Positions 12,369 to 23,753 of a DNA stretch of 56,823 bases are shown here, one piece after another. The stretch's first letter is position 1; each line of letters opens with the position of its first letter. The notes below the pieces were generated by a model, which was given only the letters and a program-made list of their open reading frames with translations, was not told where the DNA came from and made no database searches. Location: contig JAQGBZ010000385.1 in assembly GCA_034687125.1 (NCBI GenBank), forward strand, positions 1 through 56,823. The letters run 5' to 3'. This DNA comes from Neelides folsomi. Lineage: Eukaryota > Arthropoda > Collembola > Neelipleona > Neelidae. Both the position numbers and the translations under genes were made by a program.

Positions 12369-15300
12369 TCATTTCTTCCGGATTTTCTTTTCATTTTTTC
12401 TGTTCTGCTCTAATACTTTAGATTTAAGATGCTCCTTATAGGTCAAAATTGTTCCTTCCCACTTCGTCACCTTCTCGTTCTCGCATATCCAAATTTCTTC
12501 GGCCACCTGTTCATGAATAAAATATTGATATGATTCGGATTGATTCCCCTTTAATAAATCTTCAACTCTCACTGTGAATCATGTAAGTGTAATTGCATTT
12601 TACCTGAGAAATTAAACGGAAGTCGTGGCTAACAAGAACAAGACCACCTTCAAATTCTTGGATAGCTTCGGCAAGAGCATCAATCGTTTCAATATCAAGA
12701 TGACTAGAAATTAAACAATGCATGTTAGTTATTATTTGTTCTACTTGATAAAAAAAATGTTATATGAAACATAAAATGTTTTTTCTCAGCAAGAAATTTA
12801 TAATCATAAAAGAATTCAGTGACTCTAGTCAAAACCATCATTGAAAATTTAGTCATGAAATGGCTAAATAGTAATAGTTGCTATAAGGAATCATTTCATT
12901 ACTTGGTAGGTTCGTCGAGAAGCAGAAGATGAGGCGTTTGCCAAGCCAGCCAAGCAAACACTACACGACAACGCTGGCCATCGGACAATTGGCGGATTGG
13001 ACAAACCTTTGAAAATTTTAATTAGAGATCAATTTGAAAAACAATAATACTTTTGCAAATATTAATTATTAAACTTTTAATTTCCTAACCTGTTGTCTAC
13101 CAGTCAAGCCATATCGACCAATGATCTTTCGCATTTCTTCTTTCTCCTTTATATCAGGAAAACACTTCATCATGTATTCCAAAGGACTCAAGTCCAAGTC
13201 AAGGAGCTCATGTAGATGTTGATGATATCTCCCGATTCGTAAATGAGAATTTTTTCGGATCATCCCTTCCGAAGGGAATAACTAAAATACACCAAAAATG
13301 AAATTAAAAAGGATATTTAATGATTTAATTTAAATTATACTTAGTAGATAATTGTAAAAAGCAGCTTTAAAAATAATACATAAAATATACGATATAACTT
13401 ACCTCGCCATAAAGCAACTTCAGCAATGTACTTTTACCAGCCCCATTTGGCCCAACAAGAGCCAATCTTGTGTCCAAATCAATTCCAAATTCCAAATTTT
13501 TATAAATTAATGGAGTAGTATCAGAGTATCGGAACGTAACGTTCTAAAAGTAAAATAAAATAAATTATGGTATATTTTATTATAAGTAAGGTATATTTAA
13601 ATATACTGGTAGATTAGTTTCAGTTTATAACAGGTATTCATGATTTACCTGGACCATAATAACTGGAGGCGGTATGGTACCACACGAAGGGAAATAAAAA
13701 TGAACTGTTTTATCCGATAACACCTTTTCAGTAAGACCGCCAGCGACCATTTTTGCCAATGTCTTTTCTTTGCTTTGGGCTTGTCTCGCAAGCTTAGCAC
13801 TTCCGTGACCAAATCTAGCAATGTAGTTCTGAAAGTTTAAATAGTCTTTACGAAAACTTCATTTACATTAATAAAAATAGGCGCTGTTAAATTGTATCAG
13901 TTATGAAAATCGCTTCAAGCAAATTGAACATCATGTCATAAACAGTGCCCATTTCGTAAGAAATGTTCAATCTATTTATGACATTTTTCATCGGCCTTCA
14001 TTTCATCATTTTAAGTATTAGTTTACAAATTAAAAATTAAGGCTACTAATATTTGTTAGTGTGCTTGAAAAATTCTCAATGTCGTACCTTCATATGAGCA
14101 ATCTGGTCCTGTTCCCAGTTGAATTGTTTAGTTTGATTTTCCAGAAGTTCTTCCCTCGTTTGAATAAATTGGTCGTAATTTCCCTTTATAAATGATACAG
14201 GTTTAATGAAATTCAAAATCATATAACATATACACATATTACAACAATGTAAGTAGGTATTAGAAAATGAACTATAGACTTACGGTATAGTATTTCAATT
14301 TCGATTTATCAAGATGAATGATGTTTGTGCAAACTCCATTCATGAAATCCTGGGAATGGCTAATGATGACCAAAATTCGCTTGTATGTTTTGAGTTCTTC
14401 TTCAAGCCACACACAAGCGTCCAAATCCAAATGGTGAGTAGGTCTGTAAATTAATAAAAACGATTAAAATCAAATGAATATTTTAATAAACTTTACTTTG
14501 AACTTGTAAAATAAATATATCGAACTTACCCATCAAGAAGTAGTAAATGAGGTCGCACATATCTAAACAAAGGAGAGAGAAAAGTCAATACCAAAAGTCA
14601 ATACTTCTTTAATTTTAAAATAGAGAAGATATTAAAACACAATAAAAAACTTACAAAGCTCTTGCAAGAGCAATTCTCATTCTCCATCCACCAGAAAAAT
14701 CTTTACATTTTTTCATCTGCATCGAATGATCAAATCCTAAACCATTGAGAATGTAAGCAGCTCTCGCTTCAGCCGTGTCCGCACTGATATCGTCAAGTCT
14801 TTCATAGACGTCCATGAGTTGTTCTTGGGCATCTTTAATACATTATAAGATTAATTAAAATCTATTTTTATTATAAATTGTGTCAATGTTCATAAATAAA
14901 ATAATAATATATTGATTATTTTATTACCATCATCAGGACAAGCCGACAATTCTTCAACCATCCTTTCAAGACGAATTCTTTCCTGGTCGACTTCCATTAC
15001 ACATTGAAGTGCTGATTTTTCGCTCGCCGGTATTTCTCTTGTCAGATGATAAATATCAATGCAGTCTTGAATGGGAATTTCCCTGTTTCCGATACAAGAC
15101 AAGAGAGTCGATTTTCCAGTTCCGTTCAGGCCAATCAAACCGTATCTTCTCCCACAATTCAATTCAACCTTCGTATCTTTGAGGAGCTCGCAGCCGTGAA
15201 ACGTAATCGAGAAATTGTCAATTTTAATGTCCCTCGATCGGGGGTGAACAGCTAAAACACCCGTGCAAGCCCGAGCTTCCGCATTCAATTTCGCATCGCG

Positions 15301-15664
15301 CTCGAGTTTTTTGCAGAGTTGTTCTAAAAAATCCAAAAGAATTAATATTAAAAAAATTACTAATAAATCGTTAATTGATTAACCTTCAAACAATATTAAT
15401 CTTTCATAGCTAAGATAAGTAATACAATGCGACGTAAAAGGCGTCGAGAATTAAAATACATTATATACTAAAAATGGTTTCAAAATTACCTTCTTCACTC
15501 TGTTCAATCCCAACTTCTTCAGATCCATCACCATTATCATAATGGGAATTCCCATTCGTTTCACCACCTTGATTATTATCATCAACTTTCTTAGCTCCAG
15601 TTTTCCTCGCCTTATCTGCGGCCTTCTTCGCTTGATCTCTCTTTTTCTTGGCGTCGGAAGGCAT
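12369..15664 (-). CDS. ABCF2: ABCF2-type twin-ATPase protein, complete
   Basis: Twelve exons on the minus strand: 15664-15490, 15323-14928, 14832-14655, 14562-14530, 14443-14284, 14183-14088, 13828-13649, 13543-13403, 13281-13090, 13006-12903, 12703-12604, 12506-12369, giving 630 residues (human ABCF2 is about 620). The product is soluble and has no membrane segments. ABCF proteins act on ribosomes and translation. The N-terminus [14 protein letters not shown] is the lysine-rich ABCF2 head. Domain 1 has Walker [10 protein letters not shown] and signature FSGGWRMR; domain 2 has [29 protein letters not shown] and VSHDFRL. In domain 1 the Walker B/D-loop reads LLLLDGPTHHLD, across the junction of the 33-base exon and the next. 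So the catalytic Glu is Gly (codon GG|A) and Asn is His. All junctions are GT-AG and in phase, so this is not a splicing artefact of my model. Confidence 0.93.
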
Positions 15665-16547
15665 TTTGGGTTGGTGATGGAACCGGCTTGACTCTTGTCC
15701 ACTTCACGGGTACAATTTGGGTTTTTTAAACTTTTAAAGGCACTTGGAGTCGTTGAACCGGTAAAGGCTTTGGAATTGTGGGACAAGGGAGGAATGAAGT
15801 GGGAACAGGAATTGGGCCAGACGGCAGACACGGCAAGGAACCGAAGAAGGGAAGAAGAACGAGGGAAAAAAGAAAGAATGAATGAACCTTTGATGAACCA
15901 TGCAGTGAGGATTTCAAGATTTCGACCCAACACGCATTCACTCTTTTTACAACCAGTTAGATGTCGTTTTATACTCAAACACAAGAGATCAACTTCATTC
16001 CGCAAATAATTATCTAACCTTCATCCCACATTCACCTTAAATTCCATTATTGTAAATCGACCCTTAATGGTAATGATGAAGTGATGAGTCTAACGAACCC
16101 AATTATATAAATGGTGCATATTATTATGAAACGGACATTTGTTATTACATTGGAATCATTAATATAATATTTATGTAATGTATAAAAATAAATGCCGGTA
16201 CATTTAATGTTATTTATTGATACTAAAAAAACGATATTGAATTTCAAAGCTATTATGGAAGATGCGTAGACAAATTGAGAAATCGACCAATTATATTTTA
16301 TATGAAATGATGAACATGCAATAAACAAACATAACAATCTCATTGTTTCGGCACACTTTCGGGTGAAATGAAAAATGTCAAAGGTCACGTCAAAGTGAAC
16401 GTTTATTAAAACAGGACTTAATCGTTTGAGTTCTAGAGAGAGACTAAATTCAGATATTGAATTCCCACAAAGGAAAACTCGGTTACAATATATAAACAAG
16501 TTACAACATACAAAGTTCACACTTTTCATTATACCATATTCATTATA
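15665..16547. other. Upstream region of ABCF2, left flank of mariner element
   Basis: The first ~350 bases upstream of the ABCF2 ATG are more G+C-rich than average and contain overlapping open frames on both strands with no recognisable domain. This fits a promoter and 5' UTR. The rest up to the TA at 16546-16547 is A+T-rich with no gene seen. Confidence 0.5.
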
Positions 16548-17749
16548 CCATACCAGCGTTGAGGCCGGATTTTTTATTTATCATAACTTTAATATAACCA
16601 ATGATTAAAATCTATTAGTATAGGTTATCAATGTGTTAAGTATCTCTATAAACGAGACACTTTCTCTTGAAAAGTTTGATTTTCACGCTTATTTTTCCCT
16701 TTTTCGTTTTTCCTCATTATATTATGGAAAATCGTCGCCTTTTAGTCAAAGAGGAAAAGGTTTGGATCATTAAACAGTACGCTCAAGTTAAGAACGCTGT
16801 TAAATTAGTTAGACGTTGGCCTTTTGTTACGCGACCTCCAAGTGACACCACAGTTGGAAAGCTGGTTAGAAAGTTTAAGTTAACAGGAAGCACTATAAAT
16901 AAAAAGCCAGGGGGAAGGGTAAGAACAGTAAGAACATAAATTAACTTCGAAGTCTTAAGAAGAAGAGTTGAGAAAAACCCGACTGAGCCCACATCAACAA
17001 GAAGGCTGGCATTGGAGCTCAACATTGGCCATACTTCAACAAGGATAGTGCTGAAAGTGATGTTTTCTCGTCCCTATCGGGTTACCTACGTTCAGGAGCT
17101 TGTTGAAGGAGATAATCAAAAGCGAATTGAATTTGCCGAAAGATTTTTGACGATGGCAGACACCAACGAATCATTCCTTGATTCGGTAATTTGGAGTATC
17201 CGTTAGTAGTAATCCGTTCGGTAACCTGAACGGAACGGTCAATCGACGAAATGAGGTATTAGCTTCTTGCCGTAACCGCAAACCAGCCTCCCCAACCGCC
17301 TCCTTAAATGGACTGGGGCGTCTTCACATAACCACCGTTGGGTCAAAAGCTTCATGGTTGAGAAATTCGGAAATCAGTGAATTGGAAGAGGTGGATCTTT
17401 ACCTTGGCAACCCCGTTCACCAGATCTCACTTTCCTGGATTTTTTCTTATGGGGTTATGTGAAGAACAAGGTCTACGCAAAAGCCTCATCGTCAATTGTT
17501 GAACTTAAAGCTGGAATTGTCGAAGTGTTCAATGAGATATCGGTTGCTATGTGTAGAAATGCTTGTCACGCTGTCGAAGGTCGTTTGCAAAGATGTATTA
17601 AAGCTAATGGAGCTCAAGTGCCCAAATAAGATTATTTTTCTTATAAAGTGATGTATAGAGAATAAAATTGCCATTAGACAGAAAAATTGATTGATAAATA
17701 AATTAGATATGATAGATAAAAAGTCCGGCCTCAACGCTGGCTCATATGG
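16548..17749 (+). mobile_element. Tc1/mariner-like element, 1202 bp, with TA target duplication
   Basis: TA dinucleotides flank the element (16546-16547 and 17750-17751). The right end, read inward on the minus strand, begins CCATATGAGCCAGCGTTGAG and continues GCCGGA. The left end begins CCATACCAGCGTTGAGGCCG. They match over about 30 bases except that the left copy lacks four bases (TGAG). Between them lies a transposase gene in one frame with stop codons. The size, TA target and gene structure fit the Tc1/mariner superfamily. The copy is probably immobile by itself because its gene is broken. Confidence 0.85.
16724..17629 (+). pseudogene. Mariner-like transposase, interrupted by in-frame stops
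   Basis: The frame starts MENRRLLVKEEKVWIIKQ, an N-terminal helix-turn-helix type region. It meets a TAA at 16937-16939, resumes in the same frame (LRRRVEKNPTEPTSTRRL), and meets further stops from about 17204. The C-terminal part is again in that frame: IGRGGSLPWQPRSPDLTFLD, then FFLWGYVKNKVYA and the end at TAA 17627-17629. The PDL...DFFLWG block holds the last acidic catalytic residue of this transposase type. The central part, 17206-17370, has decayed so that the middle Asp motif (FLDSVI here) is not convincing. The frame has been kept at both ends with point stops, so decay is moderately recent. Confidence 0.8.
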
Positions 17750-17751
17750 TA

Positions 17752-19894
17752 CAGGCATATGAAGCTGTAAATATAATAACGTGCTTATGAGTTTGTTGAT
17801 TTTTGAGATATTTAAAATTTGATGTTTGACAAAGAAATGGAATCAAAGCATGCAAATCTTTTCTTTTTTCTTCGATGATAGGAATGAGATTATTAAATCT
17901 TGGAAGAAGCTGAAAATTAAAGAGATTATGGCGATTATAATTACGAATTATGAGTTATCCAAGAAGTTGATGGAGCATGATCGATTTTTGTTATGATAAC
18001 ATTTGGTTGGTCTCTAGGACAAGAATTTCATTGATTTTCAACGTAATAGGCTTTTTAAATAGGGTTCCAAAAGACTGAAATCGAGGAAATTTTTTTGAGT
18101 TATCTTGATAACTTGGTTTGAAGATTTTGCTCTTTCGACCACGCGAATCTAATCATCGGGAACATAAATATGAGATTTCAATTCCATTTCAATTCGAGCA
18201 AATTCACGGTCACAGGGAAGAAATGAATGATCGGTACACATAAACATTTGATTAGTCTCTGTGAAATAATCTCTTTCAATCAATAATTGATGTAGGCGCA
18301 TAACGATGTAATTAGTTTAGAGGGGCACAGCGATCTGAATAAGTTGTCAGAATTCTTTGTTGTCCTGCGAGAAGTTCAAACTGTGTTTCTAAAGCTCGGA
18401 AGTAACAAGAAGCAATTTCATTGGCTCCTCTTTGTGCAATTGTTTCATACCACATACACATTGTTGAGGTCCAGGTCTTGTGACGGCAAAGTTGAAAACA
18501 CGAAATTTTTGTAGGTAATAGGATTCTGATGCCGTTAACATTGGTTAATTGAGGATCTGTTGCATGTCAATGCATCTGACATGAAAGTTTTCATCTTGAA
18601 GGCTTCTTTCGGTGTCTTGTCTTAATGATTCATATTCGCTTTATCATAATGGAGTCTCATTGAATTTTCAATTTCTTGTTTTTCCTCATCATTGTCGGCA
18701 GTGTTTAATCTTATTTGTAATTTGTCGCAAGTGCTGCAGGTATCGCAAAGAATAGATGCATTTTGTTAAACACCTTTCTGTAAAGCCAAAATTTGGGCTC
18801 GTCATCGGTTTCGTATTAAGTACAAACATTAATTTCAAATTAAGTTCTTTGTCCAAATAATATTTCTATTGAACATTGGCCTTAAAAAAGAATAAATAAA
18901 TGATAAAGATGATTAATTTCTAATTTTAGTAATTACATAAAAGATAGTTGTAAAGATGATTATATTTAATAAAATACATTTCGAGAATAGTGACTTATTT
19001 CCCTTGGAAATTAAATGTGACTCCTCATCAGTTCACGAATTTCTTCATTTGTTCTCAAATGTCCCTCGTATTTTTTTCTTCCATCTTTAATCACAATGAA
19101 TTCTCATTTCAAATTATTGTAAATTGTTTGAATAGTACTTTCCAAAAAGTCCAAAAACATCTTGAAAAGTCAATTTGCTGCATTGTTGTCGAAATCCATT
19201 CGAAGTATTTAAGAAATAAACGAATGAACTTCTTTCATCGCCATTATTCTGAGTCCGTGCAATTAATTCAAATAAGATGGTCATCCGAAGATCGTAAGAG
19301 CAAGAATTCCTTGTTTGTTCATAAATCTTATCTTTCCTTCAATGAAACAACCTTGTAAATTGTATCTTACACCACAAACTTTGCCCTGTAAAAAAGTTTA
19401 AATTATTATTATTCAATGTATGGTAATTAGTAAGGAATTATGATAAAACATCAAACAATTTAATATGAAAATTACCTGTTGGTCTATTTGAAGGCAATCT
19501 TAAGTTATTGTTGACATCTAATTACGGCTGACCACTATTCTTCAATATTTTAGCCTTTGTTCTTGGTTGTTCAATTAAATTGATCGGGCTTTTTCTTTGA
19601 TTATTGAGATTATTTAATGCTTTTGTTGATATTTTAATTTCGTTATTATCCATTTATGTATTTTGAAATAACTTTGTATAAATAGTATTAAACGATTGTT
19701 CTAATTATAAGCTACAATGTTGAATTTAATAAAACGAAAAGAATAAACGTTTGAATATTCTCAAAATTTCAAGCAAATTATGAAAGGTTAAAAAAAATGC
19801 TATTTTACAGAGCGAATTCTTAAATATTTCGATAAAAACCGAATTTAGCTTAAGCTAAGCATGTTATTATATTTACGGCTCCATATAGACCCTT
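17752..19894 (-). mobile_element. Second TIR element, about 2.1 kb, abutting the mariner element
   Basis: Inverted copies of a 30-base terminal region sit at 17758-17787 and 19856-19885. The left copy reads TATGAAGCTGTAAATATAAT then AACGTGCTTA, and the right copy on the minus strand reads TATGGAGCCGTAAATATAAT then AACATGCTTA. That is three mismatches in 30. Similarity continues a few bases outward (CAGGC/AAGGGTC), so the true ends are near 17752 and 19894. No target duplication is obvious. The interior carries a decayed minus-strand gene (separate entry). I do not recognise the superfamily from the termini. Confidence 0.7.
17840..19653 (-). pseudogene. Decayed transposase-like gene inside the 2.1-kb TIR element
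   Basis: On the minus strand an ATG at 19653 opens MDNNEIKISTKALNNLNNQR. Later fragments in shifting frames include GKVCGVRYNLQGCF, CDTCSTCDKLQIRLNTADND, RGANEIASCYFRALETQF, LTTYSDRCAPLN and FTETNQMFMCTDHSFLPCDR then EFARIE. The order Cys-rich spacer, N-E-I-A-S-C, Y-S-D and G/D-H-S-(F/Y)-L-P-C-D-R resembles, from memory, a widespread uncharacterised arthropod family suspected to be DDE-type transposases. Many stops and frameshifts interrupt it, so it is not functional. The family assignment is inference. The decay and coding origin are seen in the sequence. Confidence 0.6.
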
Positions 19895-20231
19895 GTGTTT
19901 AGGCCTTTATAGACAAGAAACTAAAAATAATTCCTTAACACATTTTAGGTAGTATATATAGCTGACATGATGTAGATTAAGTTATCCAAAGATCTTTTCT
20001 TAAATGTGGAGGATTCTCAAATAACATCGGTTTGAAATAATAGTTAATTACAATAAAGTCAAAGGTTTAACATAGAGACACAGGGCAATATTAAATAACA
20101 ATACAAATACTAATTCGCCAATACACTCATCAATGTTTACAATAGATGATATTTATTCATTTTATATGTCTAAATTTAAAGGATTTAAGAATTTATCTTA
20201 ATGTGGGGTTCATTGGGAGCATACATACCTA
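19895..20231. other. Non-coding spacer between repeats
   Basis: A+T-rich DNA without a supported coding frame, between the 2.1-kb TIR element and the first iteron-bearing element. Confidence 0.5.
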
Positions 20232-20559
20232 CCCTGTTTATTCGCTGATAAGACGCGTCTTATACAAGGTTTGTAGGGGTCCTAATTGCGTCTAATCAGT
20301 AAGGGCGTCTTATCTACGAGGGCGTCTTATGCAACAAATAAATATTGAGGGCAATTCTTTTAACTTTTTCTATGAGTTTCGTGAATTTTTAATGTTATTT
20401 TAAAGCAAAAATTATCGGACATGTATAGGTAGTTATTTCATATGAGTCTTATGTACGAGGGCGTCTTATCTAAGATTTAAATTTTGATCTTAAAAAAAGT
20501 GCGTCTTATCAGCGAGGGCGTCTTATGTACGAAGGCGTCTAATCAGCGAATAAACAGGG
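20232..20559. mobile_element. Iteron-bearing non-autonomous element 1 (328 bp), TA-flanked
   Basis: TA flanks both ends (20230-20231 and 20560-20561). The left end reads CCCTGTTTATTCGCTGATAA then GACGC. The right end on the minus strand is the same except for one base (GATTAGACGC). Inside and directly behind the ends lie at least six copies of a unit of about 17 bases, GGCGTCTTATCTACGAG and variants (GTACGA, CAGCGA), in head-to-tail pairs or triplets near 20307-20335, 20455-20480 and 20503-20545. All of these run in the same orientation. No open frame is present. It is a MITE-like element whose terminal motif is repeated internally. Confidence 0.8.
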
Positions 20560-22838
20560 TACTTGTGTTTCGAGTTTACTATAATACTAAATACCATTTC
20601 ACTATAATTAATTATGTATTTTGGGAATAGGAAAATTCCATATAAGTCATCAATTTTCGCGGTATGTCTATTAAAATGAGAATTTTAAATAGAACAGTAT
20701 TAAATGCTCTGAAGGAAAATACTTTTTGTATAACTCTATGCTTAAATTAAAAATGATTGTAAAATAAAGCTCATATTATTAATGGTAAAAGTTGGAATGT
20801 TGTTTAATTATATCAGCATAGATAAAATATGTAATGGGCATGGAACTTTAAAATCTCTCATTAGCTTACAAAGTTAGTTGGATTTTATTAAAAGTTTTGT
20901 TTGATACAAGTACGTGTGAACAATCTACACCGTCGGGAAGTGTTTAAAGAACTTGTTGTCCTTTGGCAGGCGTCACAATTTTGTGAGTACATTATTTATT
21001 TATTTATTATCATTATCATATGAATTATAACGTCTCTGTTATGAAGTAAAGGGTCTTATAATAAGGGTAAATTAAATTAACTTAAAAGAATAAAAGTAAG
21101 GAAAAACAGACTTCTAGCACTACACTTGTGATATTGATTTGTTTGAGAAAGGCACCTTGATAAAAAAAGTAACACGTAAGTAGTATGTATCTTAAAATAT
21201 TTATGTCGATCTGCCAATCACTTACATATCATTATCATACATGTATGAACATAGTTAGGTATTACATTACGTGATATACATACCTTTAATTTAATTGGTA
21301 CCTTGTACAATTATAAGTAAATTATATCTATAATCAAGTAATGTATGCATTATTATTGGATTACTGCAACCAACTTTTAAATAATTTACACAAATGACAA
21401 GAATGAAGTATCAGCAAATTTGAGACCACTTGTTTTAACTGTACTTTTTTGTTCGAATAATAAATAAGGACATAAAAATTAGAGAACACACTCATATTCA
21501 ACTCAATTGTAACATTGTTAAAAATTATAAATCATTTTACGAACAGAAACGCTATAATTAATACAAATTAAAAAATTGAAATTGAGTAACGCCTCAGTAA
21601 TCTTAATGTTAATGAGATTGATGACTGATTCGGACCAAACTAAATAATTGTAAGTAGTATTTTTAAGATCATTATAATTTGTGATTGCTCGTTACAAGAA
21701 TCCAATTGGGATAAAAATTTTGTGCAAATATTTTAAATACTTCTTTTGACCTCGATTCTAAATTGATTGAGGTTAATTTTCTCTTGAAACAACGCTTGGT
21801 TGTCCTTAAATTCTACGACTTGTGAGACTCACACAGATTTACATGAACATTCACTATTTAAAATAAATATCGTATAATGCATAGCATAATTAACTAACTA
21901 ACAATTTACTTATTGTAACATACATAGTGTATAAGTATAGAATTGCCTACATAATCACTCACTCACATATTATTATGTATTACTTATATAATCAATCGAT
22001 CTTCACTAGAGGATTTGAGTAGTGATCTCTAGTTGCTGCATCTAAGAACATCTCACAAAGTGTTTTTAGAGGTTCTTCCTAATAAATTCACTTATTGAAT
22101 GTCGTACTGTAAACCCTAAGGCTATATGCTAATTGAGAACGATTTGCATATTGGCATATTATATACCAAGCCACAAGGAAGAAATTCATTTCTTCTCAAA
22201 GAATGTGAGAACAAGGATCTCATTCTTTAGCACTCCAATCGGATTTTAACTTTAATTGCCTCTATCAGGTATTATTCAATTAGCTAATTGCTCTGAATAT
22301 CATTTTAACCAACTTGAAGTTTACAGGAAGAAAGTGAGGCTACTTTATTGCATTTTGCATTCCTCCCTTTTACTTACGCTGTTTTCAACTTTTTATCCAC
22401 TGATTAAACATTTCAAATAAGTGATAATAAATTTAACTACAAAATATATTTTTTAATAATTTATATAAAAACAAGTGGTAAATTACATATCAAAGGCAAG
22501 TACAGTATACTTCTTTATTTCACATAATGCATGTGCCTACCTAATAATAAAAATTGCATATAAGATACTCACCAATATTATCATTCTACCCTATATTTAT
22601 ATAAACCCATGTAATTTTCCTAAAGTGTCGTATTCAAAATTAAAATATTCGTGAATATCTAGTTTTAATATCTATTATTAATTACTATATTTTCATGTTT
22701 TATTAATATTGATGTATGTAGAGTATGTGGTTCAAAAATATGAGTTCAGTCTATATGTATACTTGTAATATTTATTTAAGTATGTCATATTAAATTAAAT
22801 AGCAATACTGACATTTAATACAGATACAAACATACATA
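20560..22838. other. A+T-rich intergenic DNA
   Basis: No open frame over 60 codons and no recognisable domain on either strand. It separates the two iteron-bearing elements. I see only low-complexity A/T runs and short direct repeats. Confidence 0.5.
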
Positions 22839-23753
22839 CCGTAAAAGTTCGATTAGACGCCTAGGCGTTTATTTAAAAGGCCCTTCGCTGACCGGGCGTT
22901 TATTCGAACAGGGGCGTTTATTCGAACAAGGCGTTTATTTAAAAGTCGAAGAGTAAAAATAAATATTTGGAATAGAAATGTATTTTTATTAACAGTTAAA
23001 TTGTTGCAGCAAATGTAAATTTTAATCTAAATCTTCCTAATCAAGGTCTAAGGTTAAATTTTAAATTATAACGTCTATCAGGAGATATTGTTCTGTGGGA
23101 TTGTTCTCGTATTATATTAATACTATGAAGCTCACTTACATTTATTCCTCGATGAAAAATTATCATGAGAATATTTAAACTTAATTTGCAGTAAATTAAA
23201 ACATTGAAAAGGGTTTCTAAATTTTTAGAAAGGAGTAGAGAAATTTCAAAATAAGGGAAAACTCTTTGAAAATTTAAAGCAAATCCATTCGTGTAGATTT
23301 TGAATATACTGTCCAGTAAATTTTAGAAAAACTCCCGCTCCCGATAAAAGTTGTAAAGCATAAATTAAATTAAAGCTTTTTCAATAATCCACATATTTTG
23401 TTCAATAGATTTTTTTTACTTTTTGATCAATCGTAATATCGAACAAACTTAATTGCTGCTAATTTAACTTTTAAATTGAAAGATCATTTTGGCCCCATCG
23501 CCACTTTACTGCAATTACTGTCATATTTTTGAATGTTTCAATAGCTGTTAAGTTTAACATACAACAAAGAGCATACCTACATATGTTAAGTAATAGGGGC
23601 GTTTATTCGAACAAGGTGTCTATTTAAATTTAGGCCCTTTTGGGGGGGCGTTTATTCGAACAAGGTGTCTATTTAAATTTAGGCCCTTTTGGGGGGGCGT
23701 TTATTCGAACAGAGGCGTCTATTCGAACAAGGCGTCTATTCGAACTTTTACGA
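22839..23753. mobile_element. Iteron-bearing non-autonomous element 2 (915 bp), TA-flanked
   Basis: TA flanks both ends (22837-22838 and 23754-23755). The left end reads CCGTAAAAGTTCGATTAGAC then GCC. The right end on the minus strand reads TCGTAAAAGTTCGAATAGAC then GCC, two mismatches in 23. Units of 17-18 bases, GGGGCGTTTATTCGAACAA and variants, form a cluster at each end (22865-22950 and 23596-23742) around a unique A+T-rich core. A 49-base higher-order duplication sits in the right cluster. The GGCGTyTwATTCGAA unit resembles that of element 1, and both termini share AGACGC. No coding frame is credible, and the open frame at 23640 is just the repeat read through. Confidence 0.8.
23596..23742. 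repeat. 49-base tandem duplication within the right iteron cluster
   Basis: The motif GGGGCGTTTATTCGAACAAG followed by GTGTCTATTTAAATTTAGGC and a run of G occurs with its key C at 23600, 23649 and 23698. This gives an exact 49-base period for two full copies plus the start of a third, then single 17-18-base units. It shows recent local amplification. Confidence 0.85.

Noticed and set aside
15695..16009. Plus-strand 104-codon frame next to the ABCF2 start
   Set aside because: Located in the ABCF2 5' region with opposing frames on the other strand and no domain; no splice or start evidence.
18990..19358. 122-codon plus-strand open frame
   Set aside because: It is antisense to the decayed transposase-like gene of the 2.1-kb TIR element; the minus-strand translation gives the recognisable fragments.
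20300..20560. CRISPR-like array of spaced repeats
   Set aside because: Units are about 17 bases, directly adjoining, degenerate, bounded by inverted termini and TA, and lie in an intron-rich eukaryotic genome. They are transposon iterons, not repeats separated by unique spacers.
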